Origin: Achatina immaculata
Lineage: Eukaryota; Mollusca; Gastropoda; Stylommatophora; Achatinidae
Direction: 5' to 3'
Assembly: GCA_009760885.1 (NCBI GenBank)
Contig: CM019719.1
Location: 36,723,584 to 36,787,583 of the forward strand
Length of the DNA: 64,000 nt
Each line of letters opens with the position of its first letter. The stretch's first letter is position 1. Made by a program: the position numbers and the translations under genes. The notes beneath the pieces are model-generated. The model made no database searches and was not told the DNA's origin. It worked only from the letters and a program-made list of their open reading frames with translations. This document shows positions 30,815 to 40,478 of this stretch, in pieces.

Positions 30815-30955
30815 TTTTTGTCAATTTTCCCACCCCCAGGGGCCTTTTTGGTGTGTACCAGAAAAAAAATCCCACTGCTGGGACTGAACCCGGTACCACC
30901 GGATTAGTCAACCGAGCGCCTAACCACTCAGCCAATCAGGCCACCCTTTAGTTCA
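30815..30955 (-). mobile_element. SINE family 1, tRNA-like head
   Basis: The minus strand has an A-box-like GGCTGAGTGGTTAGGCGC and a B-box GGTTCAGTCCC about 40 bases later, followed by GGTACACACC. It would not fold as a working tRNA; it is the head of a tRNA-derived SINE found also at 33883-34135 and 48010-48300. Confidence 0.7.
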
Positions 30956-31094
30956 TATGCCGTGTCAAAATTTTCCTAGAATAGTAACTTACTGGGATCT
31001 CTTTATTTACGTGAAAAATTAATTCAGGTTAAAATTTTCGAATGAATTTTCTTTTCTTGATTATCAGGTCATACGTTACATTTTGGTAGTTTAT

Positions 31095-31335
31095 ATGTTA
31101 AATGATCAGAGAATCCCAAAACAAGCTATCAAGTGGAACACAACAGGCCGAAGAAAAAAAGGCAGACCGCGTGAAACTCTGAAGAGGACATTATTAAGAG
31201 AGGCCAAATTAACAGGCATAAAATCCTTTGATGAGGTTGAAAGACTCGCCGAAGACAGGAAAAATTGGCGAACTACTTTGAGAGCCCTATGTGACGTTTA
31301 ACGGCACGGGAAGGATATAAGATATATAAGATATG
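31095..31335 (+). mobile_element. LINE B, 5'-truncated 3' end
   Basis: Encodes [20 protein letters not shown], then [19 protein letters not shown] and CDV before TAA, with tail GGATATAAGATATATAAGAT. The 72-codon frame is open but is only the C-terminus. Confidence 0.9.
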
Positions 31336-31654
31336 TTAAATTGTTTTGTGTGTGTTAATGTCACATAGCAATACAAGTAAAATGGTAACAAAAATGATTT
31401 AAATGAATAATAATAGACAGAATAAGTTGGAGACATCAACTATAGATCTCCAGCCAGTCCTGTCTTCAGCAAGTCGAGATACCTCAAACCATGTCTTTCT
31501 GGTTTCTTTTAGTTCTTGTATTGTGCGTTTCCATGTCCCCAATGGCCTGTCCCTCGAGATGTCTAAGTCAAGGCGCTATAGGAGTGTCTTTTATTTCAAT
31601 TCGTAGTATGTGGCCTAGTCATTTCCAACTTCGTCTTTTGACAAAATGTATGTA

Positions 31655-31815
31655 AAATTACTTCTTACATCTTACATCCTTCTCGTGCCGATAAACGTCA
31701 CACAGGGCCCGCATTGTAGTTCGCCAAGATTTCCTGTCTTCGGTGAGTTTTTCATTCTCATCAAATGATGTTATGCCCTCTGAACTGGCCTCTCTTAACA
31801 ATGCCCTCTTTAGTG
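31655..31815 (-). mobile_element. LINE B, 5'-truncated 3' end
   Basis: Reverse complement of the last 150 bases of LINE B, with the tail at 31661 (CTTACATCTTACATCC). Confidence 0.85.
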
Positions 31816-31844
31816 CCCAACTCTACTTTAGTATAAACTAGGAA

Positions 31845-32850
31845 AAAAGTAGGAACAGTTTTATTACTTAACGAGCACACATTTGTGACGTTTTGGTGTG
31901 AACTTTAATCATACAAAAAACACACAGGACGAAGAAATAGAGAGAGAAGATAAAATATAAGTTCATATGAATGCTATTTAAAAAATAGGAATGGAAAAAA
32001 ATATAACAAAATGAATGGAGCACTTAACGGTGATTTGCAAGAAGTTATGACTTATAAGAGGTTGTGTTCAGAAGTGCACATGGTGGAGTGTAGAGAATGT
32101 TTAAATGGAGACTTGTGATAGGTGGCTCATATGTGGGGAGGAAGGGGGGGGGGCGTGGAAAGGGAGGGGTGATACAATAGTAATCTAGCCGGGAGAAGGT
32201 AGAGTAGGTGATTATAGCTGGGGTATAGGGATTGTAATCTGATGTTGTGAGGAGGTTCTGAACTATGCGTTAAAGTGAGAAAGTAGTGGAGCTTTGTGCA
32301 GAGGGAATAAGTTTGTTGAAGAGGCAAATGTTAGGTGTAGCTGAGTTCAGACCATGTGGTTCCAGTGTTCCATATTCCTGAATATAGCGGTTCTCAAGCG
32401 CTAGGGGGCTTCTGTCATCAGCGTGACACTGTTTTGATGGCTGTTACCATAAAATCAGATTTGCCTCTGTGGCTGGGGCCATTGAAATGATTAGGGACTG
32501 GTTCGAAGCATGCTGGGTGTTATCATACAGATGTTTCTGCGTGCGGTTACATAAACGGAGACCAGTTTCACCATTTATTATTATTCTATTTTTTTCAATT
32601 CCTATTTTTTTACACAGCATTCAAGTGAATTTATATTTTATCTTCTCTCTCAACTTCTTCGTCTCGTGTGTTTTTTGTTCACACCGAAACGTTACAACTG
32701 TGTGCTCGTTAAGTAATAAAGCTGTATCTACTTTTCCCTGGTTTATTATATTTTATTATAAAAGCTTTACTGCAGTGGCTTCGTGTATAGTTATATACTT
32801 AGTTGTATTTACTTATACACTAATTATACACCGTGTTACTAACTATAGGT
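31845..32850. mobile_element. Element with long (about 190 bp) inverted ends
   Basis: 31845-32020 matches the reverse complement of about 32575-32745 through blocks such as TTTATTACTTAACGAGCACA, AAAAAACACAC, GAGAGAGAAGATAAAATATA and AAAAAATAGGAAT. About 550 bases lie between. The right end extends to about 32850, and this extension recurs at 690-795. No transposase or RT frame is convincing. Penelope-like elements with inverted terminal copies, or a foldback element, would fit. Confidence 0.65.
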
Positions 32851-32939
32851 TATTCAGGCTGCTGATTTCAGCTTCCATTTTTAAATATTGGAGAGCGACA
32901 TTGTATTTCCGGTGTGGGATTGACTTCCGTGAATCAGTT

Positions 32940-32975
32940 TTTAACTCAAGACGCTGTTAAACTTTACAAACATGG
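32940..32975 (+). CDS. Candidate first exon (ATGG|GTGAGT)
   Basis: A unique stretch right of the inverted-repeat element contains ATG at 32972-32974 followed by G and a strong donor GTGAGT. It could be the 5' exon of caspase 2, which needs a start upstream of 40237. No acceptor linking the two was found, so this is a lead only. Confidence 0.2.
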
Positions 32976-33267
32976 GTGAGTATTATTGGCACGAAACATT
33001 TACGCCACTTAAATAACAGTGACCGATATTGTGAAAGGAAACATAATTAGAAGTGTGGCAACTATCCATTATAATGACGCCAGAGTTAAAAAAATAAAAA
33101 AGTAATATCCGTCCCTTTATCAGGCAGTCACCAGTAATGTTGGTTAAAAAAAAATCTCGTGACAATAATTAAAAATAATAACTTGACATTAATAACAATA
33201 ACAGTAATAATAAACAGTAATACGAAAACATTTCTGAATGAGATGTTAAAAGTGCTCACAACATACA

Positions 33268-33661
33268 AGGGGTGATTGATAAGTTCTCGGCCTGAGGTAC
33301 AGCGGATTATTTGTGGACAACTTTTTGGGGTAATTTCTCAACATAGTCCCCTTGCAAGTTTATGTATGCACTTAGTTCAGCAATCCTGGAGCAAACGGAT
33401 CCTTTCTTTGTAAAAGTCAGCATCTTGTGCCAGTAGAAAGTGGTCTACATCATGAAAGACATCATCTTATCTTATATCCTTCCCGTGCCGTTAAACATCA
33501 CATAGGGCTCGCAAAGTAGTTCGCCAATTTTTCCTGGAAAGACATCATCATCTGAAGCAAATTTGTAACCACTGAGCTCTTTTCTGAGTTTGGTAAACAG
33601 GTAATAGTCTGAAGGGGCCAAATCTGGAGAATAAGGAGGATGTTCAAGAAGCTGGAAGCTG
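33268..33661 (-). mobile_element. Mariner fragment (family 1), carrying a nested LINE B tail
   Basis: Same family as 2364-2950: terminal repeat GGGGTGATTGATAAGTTC at the left, and the minus strand encodes LLEHPPYSPDLAPSDYYLF. A 70-base insert sits at 33467-33536. Truncated by SINE 2 at 33662. Confidence 0.88.
33467..33536 (-). mobile_element. 70-base LINE B 3' end, with target duplication
   Basis: The reverse complement is the last 70 bases of LINE B. It is bounded by perfect 13-base copies GAAAGACATCATC (33454-33466 and 33537-33549). The empty site is visible in the other mariner copy at about 2551. Confidence 0.95.
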
Positions 33662-33835
33662 CCCGTGAGAGAAAGAAAAATCACAAGAGAATTACCTAGG
33701 ATTCGAACACAGACTCTGGTAGGATGAGCAGCCATCTAGCCACGAGAGAACAACATACTAACGAACTGAGCCATCTCAAAGCCCCAAAAAAAGGTCTTTT
33801 GAAAGCTAAGTCATTAGTACTTGTTCAGCTGACAT
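33662..33835 (-). mobile_element. SINE family 2 (tRNA-like), copy
   Basis: Reverse complement of the copy at 1395-1545: GGATTCGAACACAGACTC is the reversed B-box region and CGAACTGAGCCATCTCA the reversed A-box region. Confidence 0.55.
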
Positions 33836-33882
33836 GAAGGATCATGACACCTGGAAAGAAACGAAATATATATATATATAGG

Positions 33883-34135
33883 TAAAATCCTCATTTCCAT
33901 GCCAAAGGCATATTGATGATACAGTGTTATGCCCCTGTTTTCAAGACCTTTGTCTCATGATGTGTGATGTGGTCACTATCACAGCTGATCATATTTACCT
34001 TCCTGGATTTCTTCAGTATCCATTTTTAGAGGCCGGGTGGTACCAGAAAAAAAAGTCCTTAATTCTGAAACTTGAAACTAGTACCACTGGCTTAGTGAAC
34101 CAAGCGCCTAACCAGGCAGCCATATTATATATATA
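33883..34135 (-). mobile_element. SINE family 1, nearly full length
   Basis: The minus strand starts with the tRNA-like head (GGTTAGGCGCTTGGTT) and runs through a body shared with 48100-48300 to its end at about 33883. The B-box is degraded. Confidence 0.7.
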
Positions 34136-34139
34136 TATT

Positions 34140-34775
34140 TTTAAACAAAAGTCATAGTTGCTGCATAGTGAGAATAAGTTGGTTGATAGTAATCTTCCTT
34201 TTCACCCAAATTGTTGTAGACTTACAGATTTTAGGATGAGTTTTATAGAGAGGTGGTAGGTACCTATTATCTATTATTTTTGTCATTACCTTTTCTTTTT
34301 TTTTTTTAAAATTATTACCAGTGCCAGGCACTTATTATTAGTTAGGTTCACAAAACATTTTGGAGTTCATGTCAGAATGGCTCTTGCATTCTTGAAGCTT
34401 TTCTAAAGAATTTAGAACTGAGAGTAACATTGTAAATGTGCATTAAGTAAGTGTGCATTGTAAGTGACTTCCCGCCACAAAGTCCCACTCCCGAGGGTGA
34501 GACTTAAGCTGTCTACACACAGAAATTTTTGGTTGAAAGGGCTGTGCAGATTGTCAGTTTTACTTTCACTATGGCAGAACGTGTGAATAACTTAGCTTTG
34601 CAGGCTAACCTAGGAAGACAGATCCACCTTTGAAGCTTACAGCTTATCTCATTAAGTTCATTACACTGAAAAGGCAGTAGAACATATCATTTGAGTGCAT
34701 GGGTAACTTAGGATTGAGTATAAAAGGAGAGACAAGTTCAGCAGCCGTAACTCACAACTTTGTCTTCTTTCTCAT
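34140..34775. other. No gene recognised
   Basis: Spacer between SINE 1 and LINE E; no feature supported. Confidence 0.5.
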
Positions 34776-34779
34776 CTAC

Positions 34780-35335
34780 CTTTCAGTGTTGAGAGGACAA
34801 ATAGACGTCTTGATAGGGCTCAGCAATTTGCTTCATATAATGGGATATTTTCGGTAATTTCCTTTCTCCATCTCTTGCGGTCTTTTCCTCTGTTACTTAC
34901 AAATTGTAGTGTGAGTGTTTTCATTCAAATATACTGTCTGGTGGTAACTGTGTAACATGATCAGACCACCTGACTTGCTGTTTCTGAATATAGTATAATA
35001 CTGGTGATACTCCAGTCTTTGCTCTGATGGTGTCATTTCTTATTTGGTCTCTTCTTGTCACATTTAGTGTTCTCCTTAAACATCTAATTTCTGTCCTGAT
35101 GATTTTCCTTTTATTTTTGACTTTTAGTGTCCATGTTTGACATTGATAACAGAGTTTGGAGGAAAATTGTGTTTTACAGTGTTCTTTTTGTTTCAGTTGT
35201 GATGTGTTTGATTTTCAGTAAAGGAGGCATTTGTCCAGTGAACTAATTTGCTTTACTGCATCTATTCTCAATCTCAGCTTCAGTTTTCTCTGAAGATGAT
35301 ATTATGTTACTTAGGTATTTGAAAGTATAGTGAAA
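34780..35335 (-). mobile_element. LINE E fragment: C-terminus after RT
   Basis: The minus strand, with several frameshifts, gives FKYLSNIISSSEKTEAEIEN, TRRDQIRNDTIRAKTGVS, GKDRKRWRKEI: the post-RT domain of a LINE distinct from A-D. Confidence 0.65.
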
Positions 35336-35734
35336 CCCAGCAGCTTTTGGGTATAAAATTATGTGGACTTTAGAAATACAATAATGACAGTTACAGTAAT
35401 GGTACATACGTGTTGTAATAGATAATAATAGCAGAATTTTGTATGATATCTCAGCAGATGATGTGACTGATGCTAAAGAATTTGATGAGAGAGATAAGGT
35501 TGATGCAAGAGGTCAGACAAGGTAAGACAGTGGTTGATGACTTGCAGTTACATCAAAAGCTTTAATTGTATAGGAAAAAAGAAATAATACATCTGGTAAA
35601 TACAGCCTTACCTTTTGACCTGGTGAACACAGGTTGTTTCTTTTGATCTTCATTTGATAATGTCTAGATGGTGGAAGTGATTCTTAAAAAGTCAGAAAAT
35701 TTGTTGTAATAAATGTTTTCTATATAAGGTAAAG

Positions 35735-37240
35735 TACAGATAGTCCTGTCATGCCACTGAGGTATATGAGGTGTGATCAGAAATTTTCTGGGCTGGTCCT
35801 ATAAATAAGTACAAACCTTATCAAAGCTTCCATTGGCTACCATCACCTGTGAAGTAGTTACTGATCCCTTGCTCTCTCTACTGCTAGAATCGTCCCTGGA
35901 AGTCTGTTTTGATGAGGTTGTCAAGCACCACTTGTGATTCTGCCTGGGATATACTTAGTGTTGTTAAATCACAGTCTTTCAGCTTCATTTTCAATTTTTG
36001 GAACAGAAAGAAGACACAAGGGGCAAAAACAGTGGAAAAAAAAAGAGAGTGGGATGGCAGTCATGTTGTTCTTAGACAGAAACTGCTGAGTGTTGAGGGC
36101 GCAGTGATGGAGGGGAGGGTGTGATGTCGTGGTGAAGTACTCAGTTTTTGTTCCTCACAAGAGACCAGGGTGTATCCTTCTCACATTTTCATGCAGTTGC
36201 CACAGAACATCAGTGTGGAAGCTGGAACTCACAGCTTGACTAGCAGGGACAAGTTCTTGGTACACAAGTCCATAGATGTCACAGAAAACAGTCACCATGC
36301 TCTTGACATTGCTTCTTGAATGTCTGACTTTTTTGTTACTTGGTGACTCTGGACTTTTCTGTTGGGACGAATGCTGTTTTGCCACTTGATCATAACCATA
36401 AACCCAGCTCTCATCACCGTTTATGACTCTTGACAAGATTTCATCCTCTGAGGCGAGTTGTTGAAGCTCAGTGCAGACATTGACTCATGCAGCTTTAGGT
36501 CAGCCATTAGGATCTGTGGAACAAATTTTACTGTTATACGGAGCATGCCTAGTTCTTCAGTGAGAATCATCTGACATGTCCAGAAACTGGTTCCTACCAC
36601 TTCACAAAGTCCTCGAATGGTCAGACTTCAGTCTTCATAGATGCTAGATCTCTGTAACATTTTTAAGAGTTGTGCTGGTCCCTGTGTGGTCACTGTCATC
36701 AATTGATCTCGACTAGCCTTGAATAACATATGCCACATAAATACCTGTGCACAGCCAAGAGATTTCTCACAAACATGTGTTGAATTTCTGCCAAGGTTTC
36801 TTTTGCAGATTGGATTTTCACAAACTCTGATGCAAACTTGCTGCTTATTTTTTTTTTCATCCATCTTGAAAATTACAAGATGACAAACACATGATGTCAA
36901 ACAAATGATTATCACTGTTCGCTGTGTAAGCCTAGGTCAGCACCACTTGACACACTTATTCACACCACATGCAAGTACTGCCACCTGATGTTGGATTGCA
37001 TCATTCCAACAGGTTTAGGAGTTGTAGTCTCATTCCAGAAAATTTCCAATCACACTTTGTATTGATGTATGGTGTTGATGCTTATATTTTCCTTGACCTG
37101 TCAGCTGACATCACAAGGAGATGATGTGGATAGACCATGGCTGCCCATGTTCCCATGTTGCTGGAAGAGCCAGGGACCAGTTTTTCATAACTGAGCAACA
37201 GAGATGTTGCAGCCCATAGTCTAACCACTAACCTTCACTA
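35735..37240 (-). mobile_element. SINE family 1 copy split by a mariner
   Basis: 35735-35766 and 37060-37240 are consecutive parts of SINE 1 (CCTGTCATGCC, then TATGGTGTTGATGC, TTTTCCTTGACCTGTCAG). They are interrupted at TA by the element at 35767-37059. Confidence 0.75.
35767..37059 (-). mobile_element. Mariner (family 2), full length, dead
   Basis: 1.29 kb between TA duplications (35765-35766, 37060-37061), with imperfect terminal repeats: GGTGTGATCAGAAATTTTCT on the left and AGTGTGATTGGAAATTTTCT as the reverse complement of the right end. The minus strand encodes MDEKKNKQQVCIRVC, LTEELGMLR, GDESWVYGYD and RSNVKSMVTVFCDIYG, i.e. the mariner HTH and first catalytic Asp. Several frameshifts and stops. 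Confidence 0.92.
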
Positions 37241-37579
37241 TAATAAATGCCTGCAGCTTTAAGTATAATTGACTTACTTCACACTACATAGTAGTGAATA
37301 TTTTTTTCACAGTGACATTGATATCCCATCTTTGTATCCCAGACTTGTTTTTGTCATGGCAGAATTTTTAATTATATTTAATTTATCATGAATGTTGATC
37401 TGCACAATTTATTTTTGCAAGTAAAACATTTATTTACATAATAACTCCTGTTTCCTAGGCAACTGTTTCATTGATGGTGAGGGTAGTTTGGTCTTTTTAG
37501 AGTGATTAGAGGACAAAACTTCATGAGTTATTTATTTATTTTTATATACTTGATATGTGGATGTGTATGTGCTTGTGTA

Positions 37580-38320
37580 TGCAAGAAAAAAACAGATATC
37601 CTGTCTTCACTGGCTAGCAAAATAGGACTTGAAAATTAACAATGACCAAAAAAAAAATAATGAAACTTCCCATTAATCAAAATGGAAAAATACACGTATA
37701 CGGGACAGATGTTGTAGAAGTCAATCAATTTGCATACCTTGGCAGCTACATAGACCAGCATATAGAAAGGAAGTTAGAATTGCAAAAGAAGCATCATCTT
37801 CAAGAAGCTTCAGAACATATGGCATTTCAAAAGTCATAAGCACAAAAACTAAGTTAAGATTATTCAATTCAAATGTAATATACACCCTCATTTATGCGTG
37901 GAAAAGCTGGAAAACAACCAAAGAAATAGACAAGAAATTAGACTCTTTTGAAGACAAATGCCTAATGAAAATACTCGGCATCAAGTGGAATGAATTCAAG
38001 AACAATGCAGAGATAAGAAAGATGACTGAACAACAACCAGTCTCATGGGTGATCAGGAAAAGGAGATGGACATATGTAAGTCACGTGATGAGAAGAAATG
38101 ATCAGAGAATCCCAAAACAAGCTATCAAGTGGGACACAACAGGCTAAAGAAAAAGAGACAGACCATATGAAACTCTAAAGAGGACATTGTTAAGAGAGGC
38201 CAAATTAATCACATAAAATCCCTTGATGAGGTTGAAAAGCTTGCCGAAAACATGAAAAATTGGCGAACTACCTTACGAGCCCTATGTGACGTTTAATGGC
38301 ACGGGAAGGATATAAGATGT
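37580..38320 (+). mobile_element. LINE B, 3' part
   Basis: In broken frames it encodes [35 protein letters not shown] and SWVIRKRRWTYVSHVMRRN. It ends with TGTGACGTTTAATGGCACGG and a GGATATAAGAT tail. Confidence 0.9.
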
Positions 38321-38457
38321 GCTTGTGAAGTAGAAAGAAGAACTGTACTGTAAGAATTTCCATTCCTGAGGACTGATTTTAGTGAAATTGAACAATGTAC
38401 ACTTATAAGTTTAATTTTTATTGTAGTTTTTTTTTAAAAATTGTTATGCATGATAAC

Positions 38458-39979
38458 TATACTCACAGAAAAAAATAAGTGTGCAGTGGTGTCAAGCGCA
38501 CCAGTCATGTTGTCATGAGTGAAATGAAATCAAATTTGGCATGAAGTTTTGTCAGAGTGTTGTCCACTTTCCCATGCTGCACGAATTTGATCGCACTATT
38601 CATGGAGAGATAACCACAGCTCCAGTGAAATCATGTGCAGTGATCCGTGATTGGTTACTGACCACGGATAAAAGAAGGATAAGTGTGTAATTCTGTTCTC
38701 AGAGATTTCTTCACATAATTGTTAAAGAAAGGAGTAGTGGAATTCCAGCATAAACTTCTTTTGTCATCATGCCAAGATTGAATGAACATCAGCAAGAAAT
38801 AGCTGTTGGGATGCTAATTGCTGGATCAACAGTAGCAGCAGTATCTCAACATTTTAATGTTCACAGAAATGCAATATCACAACTTCAAAGTTGTTTTAAC
38901 CAAAATGGTTCTGTTGCTGACCTCCATAGAAGCAGTAGACCACGGGTTACATAAGACCGCTACATCCACCTCATGCACCTTTGTAACAGGTTTCTCCAGG
39001 CAACATGGACTGCCAGCAACATTTTAGATTTAAGACATGTGTCAGGCAGGACAATGTGGAACAGACTCAGAGAGGTAAATCTCTTACCTCATAGGCATGT
39101 AGTTAGACCAGCACTGACAGTTCACCACAGATGGGTACCTGCTTGACCTGGGCCAAGCACCATGTGGCATGGCCCTATCATCAATGGAGATGGATCCTAT
39201 TTACTGATGAGTCCAGATTCTGTCTGCAAGGCCATGATGGGTGTGCTTTAGTGTACAGGCGAAAAGGAGAACGCTTTGCGAATAACTGTGTGCTAGAGGT
39301 AGATAGGAGGAGAGGAGGCAGTGTAATGGTTTGGGGAGGAATTTCCTATGGTGGCCAAAAAAAAGTTTTCCTTAATGGCAACTTTACAGGTTTATGATAT
39401 AGGGACGAAATCATTGCGCGCCACGTAATGCCTTTGCAGTATGCTAATGGACAAGGCGTGATATTGCAGCAGGATAACACTCATCCACATGTCACACATG
39501 TGATCAGAGACCACTTTCAACAGCATCAAATTACTGTCTTGCCATGGCCAGCAGTTTCACCGGACCTGTCACCTATTGAGCACATTTGGGATGAACTGGA
39601 CCACAGGTTGCGAAGGCGACACATATGTTCTGGAAACCACCAAGAATTAGCCCAAGTGTTGCAAGAATAATGGAATAACATGGTTCAACAATTGATACAA
39701 CATGCCATTGGTTCAATGGGAAGGCGGTGTCAAGCAGTGATAACTGCCAAGGAGAACGCACATGATACTGAAACCCTGGTTTTCTTTTCTTGGGGTGGTG
39801 AGTCACATTATGTAAGTTTTTTTCACTTTTTTGTGACATATGACTGGCCTGAAAGTTATCGTTTTACCTGTTATTGAATAATCAAACATAATGTGTGCCA
39901 AATTTTATTTCAGTCATCACCTGAGCACGTTCATGGTGCTTTTTAAAGCATTGCACACTTACTTTTTTCCATGAGTATA
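38458..39979 (+). mobile_element. Tc1-like transposon, complete ends, broken transposase
   Basis: Ends TATACTCACAG (left) and TATACTCATGG (right, reverse complement) start terminal repeats of at least 30 bases that continue AAAAATAAGTGTGCA/AAAAGTAAGTGTGCA. The transposase starts MPRLNEHQQEIAVGML (38769) with a helix-turn-helix, then LFTDESRFCLQG, QQDNTHPHV and SPDLSPIEHIWDELD. The D-D-E residues have 34 residues between the last two (DD34E). Stops at 38952, 39398 and 39668 and a frameshift near 39130 inactivate it. Confidence 0.95.
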
Positions 39980-40236
39980 TATTAGTAACTAATAGCTTGC
40001 AGTGTTTGATACAAAGATCATTAAATGTGAAGTGAAATATCACTTTTGACTTAAAAATAATTTTCAGTAGCTTAATAGAGTAGATATAAATGATTAGTGT
40101 TTGATACAGTTAGTGTTATTCTGTTTATTTAAATGAATTTTGCTGTGTGCCACTTTAGTTTTTGGTTAACTGACAGGTTTTTGTTTGTAACCTGACAAAT
40201 CACAGGTTTTACTAAGTTGATTTTTCCAACTCTCAG

Positions 40237-40478
40237 AATACCGCTGGTGACTGAGACAGACTTCCTGTCTGAGCGCTACAATATGGGTCATAGCAGTCGA
40301 GGAACAGCATTGATCATCAACAACATGGACTTTAAACTCAGGAGTGGTTTGGAGCGACGATCTGGGAGTATTGATGATGAAACTGCTATTTGTGGATTGT
40401 TGGGGACTTTGGGCTTTAAAAATCCCATTTGTTTGAGAGACCTGACAGTGTCAGATATGAAAAGGAGACTTTATGAAG
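40237..40478 (+). CDS. Caspase 2 exon: N-terminal half of the large subunit
   Basis: 242 bases, acceptor ACTCTCAG, donor GAAG|GTACAG. Encodes [19 protein letters not shown] and [11 protein letters not shown], including the S1-pocket Arg. Entry after two bases and exit after one base match the caspase 1 exon at 16753-16955. Confidence 0.92.

Noticed and set aside
28331..30907. Very long open frames (up to 532 codons) of Ser/His/Leu/Thr-rich protein
   Set aside because: They lie wholly in CT/CA simple repeat, in more than one frame at once; composition alone keeps them open.
30815..30955. Functional tRNA gene
   Set aside because: A- and B-box are present but the cloverleaf does not close, and the unit is repeated elsewhere with a shared body: a SINE head.
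38769..39877. Active Tc1 transposase
   Set aside because: Three in-frame stops and a frameshift interrupt the reading frame despite intact catalytic motifs.
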